Shown here in pieces: positions 15,360 through 23,174 of a stretch of DNA of 64,000 bases (the first letter of the stretch is position 1; each line of letters starts with the position of its first letter). The stretch is from Trichormus variabilis 0441 (GTDB lineage Bacteria; Cyanobacteriota; Cyanobacteriia; Cyanobacteriales; Nostocaceae), in NCBI RefSeq assembly GCF_009856605.1, contig NZ_CP047242.1, positions 3,292,001 to 3,356,000 of the forward strand, in the 5' to 3' direction. The notes below the pieces were generated by a model. The model was not told the DNA's origin and ran no database searches. It saw only the letters and a program-made list of their open reading frames with translations. The position numbers and the translations under genes were made by a program.

Positions 15360-17369
15360 ATGCCTACCCAAGTTGTTCAAGCTAAACCAGCAACAAATGC
15401 TTTTTTAGATTTTATCCAATTCTGGAAAGATGTCAGGGCGATCGCCGGCCCTTACTGGTATCCTACCAAGCCAGGAGAAAGAGCATTTTCAGACGTTATT
15501 CGTGCCTGGGGAATGCTGATTCTCCTCATATTATCAATATTAGCTCTCGTAGGTGTCACCACTTTTAACACTTTTATTCATCGCTATTTAATTGATGTCA
15601 TTATTCAAGAAAGAAATTATCCTAAATTTGTTGACACCATATTAATTTATGGTGTGGGACTTGTCTTCATAACACTGTTGGTAGGATTTACTAAGTTTAT
15701 TAGAAAACAAATTTCTCTTGACTGGTATCAATGGCTGAATAATCATATACTGAATAAATATCTGCACAATCGTGCTTACTATAAAATTAACTTTGTACCT
15801 GAAATTGATAATCCAGATCAACGGTTATCTCAAGAAATTGAACCAATTACTAGTAGTGCGCTCAGCTTTTCAGCTACTTTCCTAGAGAAAATTCTGGAAA
15901 TGATCACTTTTTTACTAGTTGTGTGGTCAATTTCTCAACAGATAGCTATTGCTTTGTTAATTTACACTTTTATAGGTAACTTTATCGCTGTTTACTTAAA
16001 TCAAGAATTAATTAAGATTAATCAGGCAGAACTCGAATCTAAAGCCGATTATAGCTACTCTCTCACTCATGTCCGCAATCACGCTGAGTCAGTAGCTTTT
16101 TTTCAAGGAGAAGACCAAGAACAAAATATAATTCAACGCCGATTTACTACTCTCATCAATGATATGAAACACAAAATCAATTGGGAGAGAAATCAGGCAA
16201 TTTTCAACAGAGGATATCGATCTGCTATTGAACTCCTCACCCTTTTAGTACTCTCACCTTTATATATCAGAGGTGACATTGATTTTGGACAAGTTGGACA
16301 AGCGACTACGGCTTGCTATTTCTTTGCTGGTGCTTTGGAAGAATTAATCGCTGAATTTGGTATTTCTGGACGATTTTCTAGTTATGTCCAGCGTTTATCC
16401 GAGTTTTCAGATGCTTTACAAGCGGTAGCCAAACCACCAGAGAACGTCGGTACGATTAAAACAATCGAAGAAAATCATTTTGCTTTTGAGAATGTTACCT
16501 TACAAACACCAAATTATGAGCAGGTAATAGTCGAAAACTTGTCATTAAACGTCCAGCCTGGAGAGGGTTTATTAATTGTCGGGCCGAGTGGTCGGGGTAA
16601 AAGTTCTCTATTGAGGGCGATCGCTGGTTTGTGGAATGCGGGAACAGGTCGTTTGATGCGACCCCCCCTAAACGAAGTTCTATTTTTACCCCAACGTCCT
16701 TATATAATTTTAGGAACTTTGCGTGAACAATTACTCTATCCTAAAACTCATCGTCAAATGAGTGATGCAGAACTCAAAGAAGTTTTACAACAAGTTAATC
16801 TGCAAAACTTGTTAAGTCGAGTTGACAGCTTTGATACTGAAGTTCCTTGGGAAAATATACTATCCCTGGGAGAACAACAACGCCTCGCTTTCGCACGCCT
16901 ATTAGTGACTCATCCCAGATTCACCATATTAGATGAAGCAACTAGTGCTTTAGATTTGAAAAACGAAGGACGTTTATATCAACAGCTACAAGAAACGAAA
17001 ACAACCTTTATTAGTGTTGGACATCGAGAAAGTCTATTTGATTATCATCAATGGGTTCTCGAACTTGTACAAGATTCTAGTTGGCAACTTATGAGAGTTG
17101 AAGACTATCGCAATCAAAAACAAGGCATCACTAAACCAATAGTAAATACTCAAGTTACAATTGATATTTCATCTGAAGATGAATCTCCCAATGAGCCAGC
17201 AATTAATACAGATGAAAGGCTTAGTCATAAAGAAATGAACTCCTTAACCTACTATTCTGTTTCTACTATTAGAAGTAAGGCAAGTAAAGGAGATACTATC
17301 ACTACCAGGGACGGTATTACCTATCGCTATGATAAAGATCCTCAGGTGTTGAAATGGGTGAGAGTTTAG
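15360..17369 (+). CDS. nosG: ABC transporter, SbmA/BacA-like permease-ATPase fusion, NosG-like
   Basis: A 669-residue half-transporter. The N-terminal membrane domain of the SbmA/BacA/YddA type covers residues 40-350, with a conserved NPDQRLSQEIEP segment. The ATPase follows with Walker A GPSGRGKSS near 408, signature LSLGEQQR near 501, Walker B ILDEATSAL and switch SVGHRES. The C-terminal tail (about 590-669) is hydrophilic and ends in a short conserved-looking block. The family exports or imports peptides; here export of the NRPS product is inferred. It is a close paralog of the protein at 23175-25010. No clear ribosome binding site before the ATG. The gene stands 87 bases after nosF. Confidence 0.9.
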   Translation: MPTQVVQAKPATNAFLDFIQFWKDVRAIAGPYWYPTKPGERAFSDVIRAWGMLILLILSILALVGVTTFNTFIHRYLIDVIIQERNYPKFVDTILIYGVGLVFITLLVGFTKFIRKQISLDWYQWLNNHILNKYLHNRAYYKINFVPEIDNPDQRLSQEIEPITSSALSFSATFLEKILEMITFLLVVWSISQQIAIALLIYTFIGNFIAVYLNQELIKINQAELESKADYSYSLTHVRNHAESVAFFQGEDQEQNIIQRRFTTLINDMKHKINWERNQAIFNRGYRSAIELLTLLVLSPLYIRGDIDFGQVGQATTACYFFAGALEELIAEFGISGRFSSYVQRLSEFSDALQAVAKPPENVGTIKTIEENHFAFENVTLQTPNYEQVIVENLSLNVQPGEGLLIVGPSGRGKSSLLRAIAGLWNAGTGRLMRPPLNEVLFLPQRPYIILGTLREQLLYPKTHRQMSDAELKEVLQQVNLQNLLSRVDSFDTEVPWENILSLGEQQRLAFARLLVTHPRFTILDEATSALDLKNEGRLYQQLQETKTTFISVGHRESLFDYHQWVLELVQDSSWQLMRVEDYRNQKQGITKPIVNTQVTIDISSEDESPNEPAINTDERLSHKEMNSLTYYSVSTIRSKASKGDTITTRDGITYRYDKDPQVLKWVRV

Positions 17370-17408
17370 GGAATTATAGATAGAAAATTGAACAAACGTA
17401 AGTATTTT

Positions 17409-17570
17409 TAGGGTGGGCATTGCTCACTATATCCGGTTTTTGGTGGGCAATGCCCACCCTACGTATAAGAGGTTATTTATAAAGAAAAAATAAAATTATT
17501 GTAGGGTGTGTTAGGCGCTGATTTCCCTGATGATTGCTCACAAAATAACTATCCTCGCGCCTAACGCACC
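17409..17570. repeat. Two intergenic inverted repeats
   Basis: The first (17409-17461) pairs TAGGGTGGGCATTGCTCAC with GGTGGGCAATGCCCACCCTA. The second pairs GGTGTGTTAGGCGC (17505-17518) with GCGCCTAACGCACC (17557-17570), one mismatch. They lie after the nosG-like gene, could fold as hairpins and end its transcript, and belong to repeat families seen elsewhere in the window. Confidence 0.75.
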
Positions 17571-17782
17571 GCCTCACAGATGGTTCGTTACGGCTAAATT
17601 TTATTGTCTCTAAATCTCAAATTCTTTCATAGCAGTAACATACCTTACCTAAGATTTCCTTTATAAATAGTCTCTAATTCCTAAATCAAATACTAGTCCT
17701 ATATTAATTTTCTATTAGTCCGTGTAGGCGGATTTTTTTGTGTGGTGGCAAATTATATTTATTCCTGAATTTTCCGAAATTC

Positions 17783-17872
17783 ACTTAACTGTCTACTGGA
17801 GTATCTTAAATGTCCTAACTGTCTTAAATAAATTAATATAATTACCTCTTAACTGTCTTAAATGTCCTTGCA
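17783..17872 (+). promoter_or_regulatory. Cluster of 9-bp iterons (TCTTAACTG type) upstream of mdnA
   Basis: Degenerate direct repeats with 9-10 base spacing: CTTAACTG, ATCTTAAATG, TCCTAACTG, TCTTAAATA, TCTTAACTG, TCTTAAATG, ending in TCCTTG. The last copy ends about 62 bases before the mdnA start. Related clusters occur at 30740, 39411 and 42284. Protein-binding iterons or a short tandem repeat family are both possible. Apart from the two inverted repeats before it, the 17370-17934 gap holds no gene that I can support. Confidence 0.6.
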
Positions 17873-17934
17873 CACGTATTTAATTACTGGTATATCTTTA
17901 GTTGCTAAAAGAATTTCCCTTAGGAAAAAACACC

Positions 17935-18078
17935 ATGTCTACAAACACCGTCAAAACAGTGAATGTTGCAGTGGTACCGTTCTTTGCCCGTTTCTTGGAA
18001 GAGCAAGCTACAGAAGGTACAGATCCGCCTTCTTTCCCTTGGACTTTCAAGTATCCTTCAGATTTGGAAGACCAATAA
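17935..18078 (+). CDS. mdnA: Microviridin-type precursor peptide
   Basis: A 47-residue peptide from the ATG at 17935, with TTAGGA about 9 bases upstream. The leader carries PFFARFL at residues 15-21, the motif recognised by the microviridin ATP-grasp ligases. The core near the C-terminus reads T-F-K-Y-P-S-D-L-E-D-Q (37-47). By analogy with microviridins, Thr37-Asp43 and Ser42-Glu45 would form lactones and Lys39-Asp46 a lactam. The spacing of T, K, S, D, E and D is exactly canonical. Trp/Tyr-type residues usual after PSD and at the end are replaced by Leu and Gln. Phe38, the position that sets protease choice in microviridins, suggests a chymotrypsin- or elastase-like target (inference). mdnB and mdnC lie downstream. 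Confidence 0.95.
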   Translation: MSTNTVKTVNVAVVPFFARFLEEQATEGTDPPSFPWTFKYPSDLEDQ

Positions 18079-18171
18079 TTCCACTATTTTGTATCTGAAA
18101 TTAAGGGAATAGTAGTTATCAATTATTTGATAATTACTTAGTGAGAACAACCAACACCAAGAAATAATTCT

Positions 18172-18243
18172 GTGTTGAAGAACATAGTTAAAGCAGCAAA
18201 TATGGGAAAATTTCCATCATTTGTTTGTTTCTTGGCAGAATAA
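18172..18243 (+). pseudogene. Decayed second microviridin precursor (leader only)
   Basis: From a GTG the frame reads 23 residues ending at TAA 18241-18243. Codon by codon it lines up with mdnA residues 3-23: N-x-VK-x-x-N, then P-S-F-V-C-F-L-A-E against P-F-F-A-R-F-L-E-E. No core peptide follows the stop. It looks like a duplicated precursor that lost its core. It could also be a very short expressed leader-like peptide. Confidence 0.6.
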
Positions 18244-18303
18244 ATTGCTGAACATCCATACTAAAATTTAGTAGAGATGATCAGCGATTTAAGATAACAA
18301 CTT

Positions 18304-18337
18304 TAGATACCCGACTGATTAGAAAGTCGGGTATCTA
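18304..18337. promoter_or_regulatory. Perfect hairpin between mdnA and mdnB
   Basis: TAGATACCCGACT (18304-18316) and AGTCGGGTATCTA (18325-18337) pair over 13 bases with an 8-base loop, followed by an A-rich then TTTT stretch, 26 bases before mdnB. It may be an attenuator or processing site giving more precursor than ligase message. It is related to the palindrome at 33788-33820, so it may be a mobile REP-like repeat. Confidence 0.65.
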
Positions 18338-18363
18338 GAAAAAATTTTAAAAGCGAATATTTT

Positions 18364-19347
18364 ATGCACCTGTCTCGTGATGTTGTTTTATTAATCACTC
18401 ACAGTGGTGATTTTTTCACAATAGATAGAGTGGCAGAGGCCTTGGCAAAAAAAGGAGTGCAACCGTTTCGTTTAGATACCGACAAGTTTCCTCTACAAGT
18501 GCAATTAACAGCACATTTTGACAAGTCTCAAAGCCACCACACTATAGAATATGACAACCACTCTATCAGCACAGAGCAGGTGCAGGCTGTATGGATGCGT
18601 CGTATTTGGGAACCAAACCTGAGTCAAGAATTAGCGCCAAAGTTCCAAGAAGCCTGCATTAGAGAATCAAAAGCAACTTTAGATGCTTTTTGGGACAGCC
18701 TCAAGGGTGCTAGATGGGTAGATGATTTAGAACGGATAAATTATGCAAATAATAAGCTGCGTCAACTGCGAATTGCGTCTGAGGTAGGTTTTGTTATTCC
18801 CCAAACTCTTGTCACCAACAAAGCCCAAGCAGCCAGAGAATTCTTTGGGCAAGTCAACGGCAAAATGGTGAGTAAGCTTTTAACCACTCTTTCCCGGAGT
18901 ATGGAAGCCAATTCTTCATTTTTCCTTTACACCAGCATCGTTAAAGAAAAAGACTTAGAAGATGCCGAGTCACTACGCTACTGTCCAATGGTTTTTCAAG
19001 AGCAAATCCCCAAGCAGATGGAGTTGCGGGTAGTGTATGTAAATGGCCATGTATTTGTGGGGGCGCTGAATGCAGATGTGTATGCAGCAACCAAAGCTGA
19101 TTGGCGTAAACCAGGTGTTGAAGTGGGCGCATGGCAACACCACCAACTTCCTGATGAATTGGTTCGTCGCCTGCAAGCTTTTATGGGGAAATTTGGGCTG
19201 TTATTTGGTTCGTTAGATTTCATTCTCACACCATCAGGGGAATATGTCTTTTTGGAAGTCAACCCCATAGGCGAATGGGGAATGCTGGAGAAAGATTTAG
19301 ACTTACCGATTGCGAATGCGATCGCAGATATTCTACTTCAAAATTGA
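18364..19347 (+). CDS. mdnB: ATP-grasp RiPP cyclase, MdnB type (lactam-forming)
   Basis: 327 residues, the usual length of microviridin ATP-grasp ligases. The N-terminus (VVLLITHSGDFFTIDRVAEAL) and the C-terminal Mg/ATP-site segment FLEVNPIGEWGMLEKD are typical of MdnB/MvdC, the enzyme that forms the Lys-acidic side-chain amide after the lactones. The precursor gene lies 286 bases upstream and mdnC begins 7 bases downstream, so the two ligases are cotranscribed. MdnB versus MdnC is assigned from remembered family sequence features, mainly the GEWGMLE ending. No clear Shine-Dalgarno. Confidence 0.92.
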   Translation: MHLSRDVVLLITHSGDFFTIDRVAEALAKKGVQPFRLDTDKFPLQVQLTAHFDKSQSHHTIEYDNHSISTEQVQAVWMRRIWEPNLSQELAPKFQEACIRESKATLDAFWDSLKGARWVDDLERINYANNKLRQLRIASEVGFVIPQTLVTNKAQAAREFFGQVNGKMVSKLLTTLSRSMEANSSFFLYTSIVKEKDLEDAESLRYCPMVFQEQIPKQMELRVVYVNGHVFVGALNADVYAATKADWRKPGVEVGAWQHHQLPDELVRRLQAFMGKFGLLFGSLDFILTPSGEYVFLEVNPIGEWGMLEKDLDLPIANAIADILLQN

Positions 19348-19354
19348 TACTTTT

Positions 19355-20332
19355 ATGACCGTATTAATCGTTACATTTAGCAATGACAACGAAAGCATTC
19401 CTTTAGTAATCAAAGAAATAGAAGCCAGGGGAGAAAAAGCATTTCGCTTTGATACAGATAGATATCCCACCGAAGTTAAGTTAGATATTTACTGCGGTGA
19501 TACTGAACGGGTAATTATTACTGATGGCGAACAAAAGCTCGATTTGAGTGAGGTATCATCAGTTTGGTATCGGCGGATGCGTTACGGGCAGAAAATCCCC
19601 GACTCAATGGACAAGCAATACAGAGATGCGTCTATTCAGGAATGTCGCGTTACTGTCAGGGGTATGATTGCCAGCCTGCCAGGATTTCACTTTGATCAAA
19701 TGGCAAATGTAGACCGGGCTAATAATAAGCAACTACAGTTGAAAGTTGCCAAAGAAGTTGGACTTTTAACTCCCCGTACCTTAACTTCCAACAATCCCGA
19801 AGCTGTGAAGAAATTCGCTCAAGATTGTCCGCAAGGCATCATCACTAAAATGCTTTCTTCCTTCGCTATCTATGATGACCAAGGGCGAGAAAATGTTGTA
19901 TTTACTACTCCAATTACAAATGACGATTTGGAGAATATGGAAGGACTGTGTTTTTGTCCAATGACGTTTCAAGAAAACATACCGAAGGCACTGGAGTTGA
20001 GGACAACTATTGTCGGACACCACGTATTTACTGCCGCAGTGGACTCCCAAAGTTTGCAAGGGTCTACTTATGACTGGCGCAAAGAAGGGAAAAACTTAGC
20101 TAAGAATTGGCAGCCTTACAACTTACCAGAAGATATTGAGAAAAAACTACTCAAATTGATGGCTAATTTTGGCTTAAAGTACGGAGCAATTGATATCATT
20201 GTCACCCCTGATGGTCGCCATGTATTCCTAGAAGTTAACCCAGTCGGGGAATTTTTCTGGATGGAAATATATCCGCCATACTACCCTATTTCCCAGGCGA
20301 TCGCCGAAATATTACTAACTCATAAAAGTTAG
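19355..20332 (+). CDS. mdnC: ATP-grasp RiPP cyclase, MdnC type (lactone-forming)
   Basis: 325 residues from the ATG at 19355 (start chosen because MTVLIVTFSNDNESIP matches family N-termini; an upstream in-frame ATG at 19310 would overlap mdnB). The C-terminus has FLEVNPVGEFFWMEIYPPYYP, typical of MdnC/MvdD, which makes the two ester bonds of microviridins first. It is paralogous to mdnB over its length. No acetyltransferase (mdnD) gene was found nearby, so N-acetylation may be absent or encoded elsewhere. Confidence 0.93.
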   Translation: MTVLIVTFSNDNESIPLVIKEIEARGEKAFRFDTDRYPTEVKLDIYCGDTERVIITDGEQKLDLSEVSSVWYRRMRYGQKIPDSMDKQYRDASIQECRVTVRGMIASLPGFHFDQMANVDRANNKQLQLKVAKEVGLLTPRTLTSNNPEAVKKFAQDCPQGIITKMLSSFAIYDDQGRENVVFTTPITNDDLENMEGLCFCPMTFQENIPKALELRTTIVGHHVFTAAVDSQSLQGSTYDWRKEGKNLAKNWQPYNLPEDIEKKLLKLMANFGLKYGAIDIIVTPDGRHVFLEVNPVGEFFWMEIYPPYYPISQAIAEILLTHKS

Positions 20333-20418
20333 TATGAGCATTGTTGATGTTGGTTGTTGATATTAATAAATGATTTTTAAATTATACGTATATATTTATA
20401 TTTGGAGATTAAAAGCTT

Positions 20419-22479
20419 GTGATAAATCTAGCAAATACACAAACAGTCTTAAAATTTGATGGGATAGATGATTATATAGATTTTGGCAAAAACGATATTG
20501 GTGGTGTTTTTGCTCAAGGGAGTTCATGTTTTACGGTTTCAGGATGGATAAATCCTCATAAATTAACAGAAAAATCCACTAGCTATGGAACGCGGAATGT
20601 ATTTTTTGCTCGTTCTTCAGATCGATACAGTGATAATTTTGAATTCGGTATCAGTGAGACAGGGAGTTTAGATATCTTCATTGATGAAACCATTAGCAAG
20701 GGTATCAGAACTTTTGGTAATGGAGAATTAACTATAGGACAATGGCACTTTTTCGCCATTGTTTTTAATAGCGGTCAAATCACAGTATATCTTGATGATC
20801 ATGAATACAATGACTCTCTGAGAGGTTCATCTTTAAACAAAGCAACAAGCTCTGTAACTTTGGGTGCAACCTTACACAAGCAAGTCTATTTTACAGGACA
20901 ATTAGCAAACATCAGCGTCTGGAATTATCCATGTACTCAGGTACAAATTAAGACCCATCATTGTGGGCTAATAGTCGGGGATGAACCAGGATTAGTGGCT
21001 TACTGGAAATTAGATGAAGGCCAAGGAACAACAGTTAAAAACAAAGCTGGAAAATCTTATCAAGGAAATTTTCGGGGTAATCCTAGCTGGGATTTAGCGC
21101 AAATTCCATTTGCAGCACCATTATCCAGTCAAGACGATATCCAGGAGGATGTCCAATTTGAGATAGGAATTATTGCCGAAACAAGTATTTCAACATTAAC
21201 TACAGATTTATTGGCAGCAACAGTACCGCTAGTTAGTAACAACGAAGACCAAACAATAGAAATTCAATATCCAGAAATAAATAGCGAAAAATCAGAGATT
21301 ATTGCAAACTTGATCAATCTCCCATCACATGAAGAAGCAAGCAAAACAGACCAAACTGAAGTTCTTGTAAATAGCCAACAATTACAAACATTCATTCAGG
21401 CAGAATCGCCAGAAACCATGAATACAAAATCCCGTCCCAGATATAAAATACTTTCCATTGATGGTGGTGGTATTCGGGGCATTATTCCTGCATTACTCTT
21501 AGCAGAAATTGAACGACGGACACAAGAGCCTATATTTAGTTTATTTGACTTAATTGCTGGTACTTCAAGCGGCGGAATTTTAGCACTGGGACTAACTAAA
21601 CCCCGATTAAATTCATCTGAAGAATTGCCCTTAGCTGAATACACCGCTGAAGACCTTGTACAATTATTTCTTGAGTATGGAGTAGAAATATTTTATGAGC
21701 CATTATTTGAAAGACTACTTGGCCCGTTAGAAGATATATTTCTCCAGCCAAAATATCCTTCCACAAGCAAAGAAGAAATCTTAAGGCAATATTTGGGTAA
21801 AACTCCTCTAGTAAATAATCTTAAAGAAGTTTTTGTCACTAGTTACGATATCGAGCAGCGAATTCCGGTATTTTTTACAAACCAACTAGAAAAACAGCAA
21901 ATAGAATCTAAGAATTCTCATAATTTATGTGGTAATGTATCCCTCTTAGATGCCGCATTAGCCACTAGTGCTACCCCGACTTATTTTGCTCCTCATCGTA
22001 TCGTCAGCCCCGAAAATAGTGCGATCGCTTATACTTTAATTGACGGGGGAGTATTTGCTAATAACCCAGCCCATTTAGCTATTTTAGAAGCGCAAATTAG
22101 TAGTAAACGCAAAGCCCAAACAGTCCTTAATCAAGAAGATATTTTAGTAGTTTCTTTAGGTACAGGTTCGCCAACAAGTGCTTATCCTTATAAAGAAGTC
22201 AAGAATTGGGGACTTTTACAATGGGGAAGACCACTTTTAAATATTGTGTTTGACGGTGGTAGCGGTGTGGTATCTGGAGAATTAGAACAGTTGTTTGAAC
22301 CTAGCGATAAAGAAGCTAAAAGTTTTTATTATCGCTTTCAAACATTGTTAGATGCAGAGTTAGAAGCAATAGATAATACGAAACTACAAAATACTCGTCA
22401 GCTACAAGCTATAGCCCACAAACTGATTTCTGAAAAAAGTCAACAAATCGATGAACTTTGTGAGCTTTTGTTGGGCTAA
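20419..22479 (+). CDS. LamG lectin-patatin phospholipase fusion
   Basis: 686 residues from GTG (GGAG at 20404-20407). Residues 1-225 form a concanavalin/LamG-like jelly roll (FDGIDDYIDFG start, GYWKLDEGQG-like end at VAYWKLDEGQG). A linker of about 110 residues follows. Residues 342-686 are a patatin-like lipid acyl hydrolase: oxyanion loop DGGGIRG, nucleophile elbow GTSSG near 381, and catalytic Asp in DGGVFANNP near 543. No signal peptide is seen. It follows mdnC by 86 bases on the same strand, so it may be cotranscribed. Role unknown; membrane lipid attack or cleavage of a lipid-linked peptide are guesses. Confidence 0.88.
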   Translation: MINLANTQTVLKFDGIDDYIDFGKNDIGGVFAQGSSCFTVSGWINPHKLTEKSTSYGTRNVFFARSSDRYSDNFEFGISETGSLDIFIDETISKGIRTFGNGELTIGQWHFFAIVFNSGQITVYLDDHEYNDSLRGSSLNKATSSVTLGATLHKQVYFTGQLANISVWNYPCTQVQIKTHHCGLIVGDEPGLVAYWKLDEGQGTTVKNKAGKSYQGNFRGNPSWDLAQIPFAAPLSSQDDIQEDVQFEIGIIAETSISTLTTDLLAATVPLVSNNEDQTIEIQYPEINSEKSEIIANLINLPSHEEASKTDQTEVLVNSQQLQTFIQAESPETMNTKSRPRYKILSIDGGGIRGIIPALLLAEIERRTQEPIFSLFDLIAGTSSGGILALGLTKPRLNSSEELPLAEYTAEDLVQLFLEYGVEIFYEPLFERLLGPLEDIFLQPKYPSTSKEEILRQYLGKTPLVNNLKEVFVTSYDIEQRIPVFFTNQLEKQQIESKNSHNLCGNVSLLDAALATSATPTYFAPHRIVSPENSAIAYTLIDGGVFANNPAHLAILEAQISSKRKAQTVLNQEDILVVSLGTGSPTSAYPYKEVKNWGLLQWGRPLLNIVFDGGSGVVSGELEQLFEPSDKEAKSFYYRFQTLLDAELEAIDNTKLQNTRQLQAIAHKLISEKSQQIDELCELLLG

Positions 22480-22616
22480 ATCAGGTTTCTTATATCTTGC
22501 ACCAAACAACTGTCAATGTTATGTGCGGGAAGTAAGATTGTTAATTTCTTTTTTGAAGAAATTAGTCATGACTTTCTTAGTCATTTTTCACCTTATAAAG
22601 ATAGTAGGTAAATACA

Positions 22617-23024
22617 ATGGATGAACTAGTCAAAAAAATTGCTGCTTTAGGTCTTCCTGGGATTATTTTTGTAGTTGCAACTGCTACATCAGGGGGTAGT
22701 GTCGCCGCCGTTGTAACTTTACTCTCATCGTTGGGAGGGCCATTCGGCTTATTAGGAGGTTTAGGACTACTTGGTCTGGTAGGTATTCTAGGAGAATATA
22801 TTGCGGAATTTGGATTTGAAAACGTTCTCAAGCTCATTTATAAAGAACGTAGCAAAACTGAATCTGTAAGATTTCTGCTCAAAGAAATTAAAGAATTACC
22901 CATTACAGATGACTTAAAACTCAAACTCGAACATCATCTTGATTCAGTAGTTGTGACTGAGCCTGGAGAAGAAACCCTTGCGCCAAAAAACATCGAAATT
23001 GTTGATGAAGAACCAATAATTTAG
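22617..23024 (+). CDS. Small Gly-rich membrane protein of unknown function
   Basis: 135 residues. Residues about 8-66 form two glycine-rich hydrophobic segments (GIIFVVATATSGGSVAAVV and GGPFGLLGGLGLLGLVGIL); the rest is charged and probably helical (LLKEIKELPITDDLKLKLEHHL). The composition resembles membrane-inserting or bacteriocin-like small proteins, but I do not recognise the family. It sits between the patatin gene and an exporter gene and ends in a good terminator, so it closes the transcription unit that may begin at mdnA. Confidence 0.7.
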   Translation: MDELVKKIAALGLPGIIFVVATATSGGSVAAVVTLLSSLGGPFGLLGGLGLLGLVGILGEYIAEFGFENVLKLIYKERSKTESVRFLLKEIKELPITDDLKLKLEHHLDSVVVTEPGEETLAPKNIEIVDEEPII

Positions 23025-23092
23025 TCTATTCGATGTAATTCTCATAACATTTATTTTTAGGGATGTTAAAACATCTTTAATCTCTAAAAGTA

Positions 23093-23134
23093 AAAATGGC
23101 CTCTGAGTTTGATCTAATTCTCAAAGGCCATTTT
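23093..23134 (+). terminator. Hairpin terminator after the small membrane protein gene
   Basis: AAAATGGCCT (23093-23102) pairs with AGGCCATTTT (23125-23134), with extra pairing inside (CTGAG/TCTCA) and a T run in the 3' arm. Confidence 0.75.
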
Positions 23135-23174
23135 CAAATTACTAGTCTAATTAATAACGGCTGTATTTTTTAAT

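Noticed and set aside
17862..18098. 78-residue plus-strand frame overlapping mdnA
   Set aside because: Out-of-frame shadow of the microviridin precursor, no family features.
22577..22837. 86-residue antisense frame over the small Gly-rich protein
   Set aside because: Pro/Ser-rich complement of a Gly-rich coding stretch; the plus-strand gene has the better context and terminator.
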